The position numbers and the translations under genes are program-made. From an uncultured Chlamydiae bacterium (GTDB lineage Bacteria > Chlamydiota > Chlamydiia > Chlamydiales > Rhabdochlamydiaceae): 24,056 bases of DNA. The notes beneath the pieces were generated by a model. It worked only from the letters and a program-made list of their open reading frames with translations. It was not told the DNA's origin and searched no databases. The stretch lies in NCBI GenBank assembly GCA_903867585.1, contig CAIPRZ010000037.1, positions 1 to 24,056 on the forward strand, in the 5' to 3' direction. This document shows positions 22,975 to 24,056 of this stretch, piece after piece (the stretch's first letter is position 1; each line of letters begins with the position of its first letter).

Positions 22975-23868
22975 AAGTTCAAGAGTCGTTTTGAAGTGTA
23001 TTTTAGCTACACTTGGCAAAATTTCTTTTCCCGATTTTTCAATAAGCTTTTTAGCAGCGGTGATGACTTGAGCACTGGCCCCTTTAGGAAGATTAAAATC
23101 GGCCTTTTCTGAAAGTTTTTTTAATCCGGTTAAAAAGGCTTCCCTTGCCAGGATAGAAGCAGCTGCTACTACAAGGTCAGATTCAGCTTTTGTTTTTTCT
23201 ATGACATTCAATTCTGGAAGGCTTTTTTTGAGTAATTTATCGACAAGCTTATCTTTAGAGAATTGATCTACAATGATAAAGCTTTCTGGGGCTCTTGAAT
23301 ACAGCTCAGAGATTGCTTTAGAATGAGCCCATGCTAAAAGACGGTTGAGATTTTTAAACTTCTCATAGAGTTCATTGTAGGTTTTTGGATAAATAATAAC
23401 TTTTTCATGGGGAATAATTTTTTTGAGTTTTTCAGCAAGATCTAAAACCCTAGCATCGCTTAGGGTTTTTGAATCTTGGACCTTCAGTTCAAACAGCTTT
23501 TCAATCATGCCCTTGTCACAAGATACAGCCACTACGCAAAGGGGGCCAAAATAATCTCCTTTACCGGCCTCATCAGATCCCATATGGGGTGTGAAGTCAT
23601 GATTTTGCAAAGGATGTGAAAATTGGGTCGATTGGAGAATTTCTGGCTCAAGGTAAAAAAGGATAAAATCGTCTTTATCTTTTCCCATTACCGTAAGCTT
23701 TAGGCTCTGATAAAGGTGCACTTGCACCCCTTTTTTGGAGGCATGAAAAATAAGGTGGGGACCTGTTTTTAACTCAAATCCCATCTCTTGCAAGCCAGTT
23801 TCTAATTTTTTGACCTTATCTTGGGTTATTTGAGCAACGAAGCAGGCTTTTGACATAGGAGGCATCAT
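22972..23868 (-). CDS. rnhC: ribonuclease HIII
   Basis: The 298-residue RNase HIII cleaves RNA in RNA-DNA hybrids. Residues 1-90 form the TBP-like substrate-binding domain that marks HIII rather than HII. The catalytic domain follows, with GSDEAGKGDYFGPL (Asp99, Glu100), IIVDQF (Asp201) and AESDLVVAAASILARE (Asp231): the DEDD metal site is complete. The C-terminus ends with PSVAKIHFKTT, which is normal. Two ATGs lie at the start (23868 and 23865) and a third four codons in. None has a good Shine-Dalgarno, so the first is kept. C. trachomatis has an orthologue near gatCAB (CT008, from memory). Confidence 0.94.
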   Translation of the reverse strand: MMPPMSKACFVAQITQDKVKKLETGLQEMGFELKTGPHLIFHASKKGVQVHLYQSLKLTVMGKDKDDFILFYLEPEILQSTQFSHPLQNHDFTPHMGSDEAGKGDYFGPLCVVAVSCDKGMIEKLFELKVQDSKTLSDARVLDLAEKLKKIIPHEKVIIYPKTYNELYEKFKNLNRLLAWAHSKAISELYSRAPESFIIVDQFSKDKLVDKLLKKSLPELNVIEKTKAESDLVVAAASILAREAFLTGLKKLSEKADFNLPKGASAQVITAAKKLIEKSGKEILPSVAKIHFKTTLEL

Positions 23869-24056
23869 CTTTTTTTAATAAACGTAGTATCCACAACACC
23901 CCAATTGCCTTCAAGGTGCTCTTAAAACATCACTCATCAAGTAAATTGCTTAAACAACTAAAAAGTAAAGGTTTAAGCCACTAATTAGTGGTTTGAAATT
24001 AAGAAAGTAACCATCTAATTATAAACGATTTAAATTATTAATAATTAATTTTAAAA
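23869..24056. other. non-coding end of the window
   Basis: No gene is seen. The stretch is AT-rich and contains the palindrome at 23972-23997. It probably holds the rnhC promoter on the minus strand and the 3' or 5' end of an unseen neighbour, but I cannot pick out a convincing -35/-10 pair. Confidence 0.5.
23972..23997. repeat. long inverted repeat, operator-like
   Basis: The centre CCACTAATTAGTGG (23978-23991) is a perfect 14-base palindrome. It extends outward on both sides with TTTAAG and TTTGAA, which pair with two G-U steps, giving a 26-base imperfect palindrome. No T-run follows on either strand, so a terminator is unlikely. It lies about 100-125 bases upstream of rnhC. Confidence 0.55.

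Noticed and set aside
1..24056. CRISPR array, tRNA, rRNA or insertion sequence
   Set aside because: I looked for regular direct repeats with spacers, cloverleaf-like GTTCGA-type arms and terminal inverted repeats with a transposase, and saw none.

Overview
The window is about 24 kb of AT-rich DNA from a member of the Chlamydiae. It is probably an environmental, amoeba-associated type rather than a Chlamydia species. Three things suggest this. First, the gene order matches blocks I remember from Chlamydia trachomatis: HolA-like/YraL-like methyltransferase (CT047/CT048), then HemW/acidic coiled-coil protein/sucA/sucB (CT052-CT055), and gatC-gatA-gatB (CT002-CT004). Second, housekeeping genes are interleaved with proteins that look like secreted effectors: an Inc-like bilobed membrane protein and a RING-finger membrane protein. 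Third, genes I do not expect in the reduced Chlamydia genomes are present, namely a class I photolyase and DUF378 proteins. These are judgements from memory and motif reading; no database search was run.

Layout. 221-3206 (+): OsmC-type peroxidase, HolA-like clamp-loader subunit, tetrapyrrole-methylase-fold methyltransferase, [2Fe-2S] ferredoxin, and a DUF1858-IscA fusion. 3203-6804 (-): sucB and sucA, the E2 and E1 of 2-oxoglutarate dehydrogenase. 6933-9221 (+): acidic coiled-coil protein, HemW, adenylate kinase. 9391-12085 (+): Inc-like protein, then a XerD-type recombinase. 12082-15302 (-): gatC-gatA-gatB amidotransferase operon behind a strong sigma70/66-like promoter. 15438-15971 (+): two tandem DUF378 membrane proteins. 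16037-18279 (+): photolyase and a YfcH-type epimerase, overlapping by ATGA. 18203-18631 (-): unknown helical protein. 18830-20101 (+): Yip1-type membrane protein and an exported protein. 20360-21970 (+): RING-finger protein with an internal tandem repeat. 21978-22907 (-): putative outer-membrane beta-barrel. 22972-23868 (-): RNase HIII. The last 190 bases are non-coding and hold a long palindrome.

How the genes work together. SucA/SucB form the TCA-cycle complex; its E3 is not here. GatCAB makes Gln-tRNA(Gln) and/or Asn-tRNA(Asn). The ferredoxin and the IscA fusion form a small Fe-S unit. The Inc-like and RING proteins are candidates for acting on the host.

Recurring architecture. Convergent genes here overlap at their stop codons (3203-3206 and 12082-12085), and their terminators lie inside the opposing coding sequence. 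Two 5' leaders are unusual: the photolyase start codon directly abuts the T-run of a strong terminator, and the second DUF378 gene has a long hairpin where a ribosome binding site should be.
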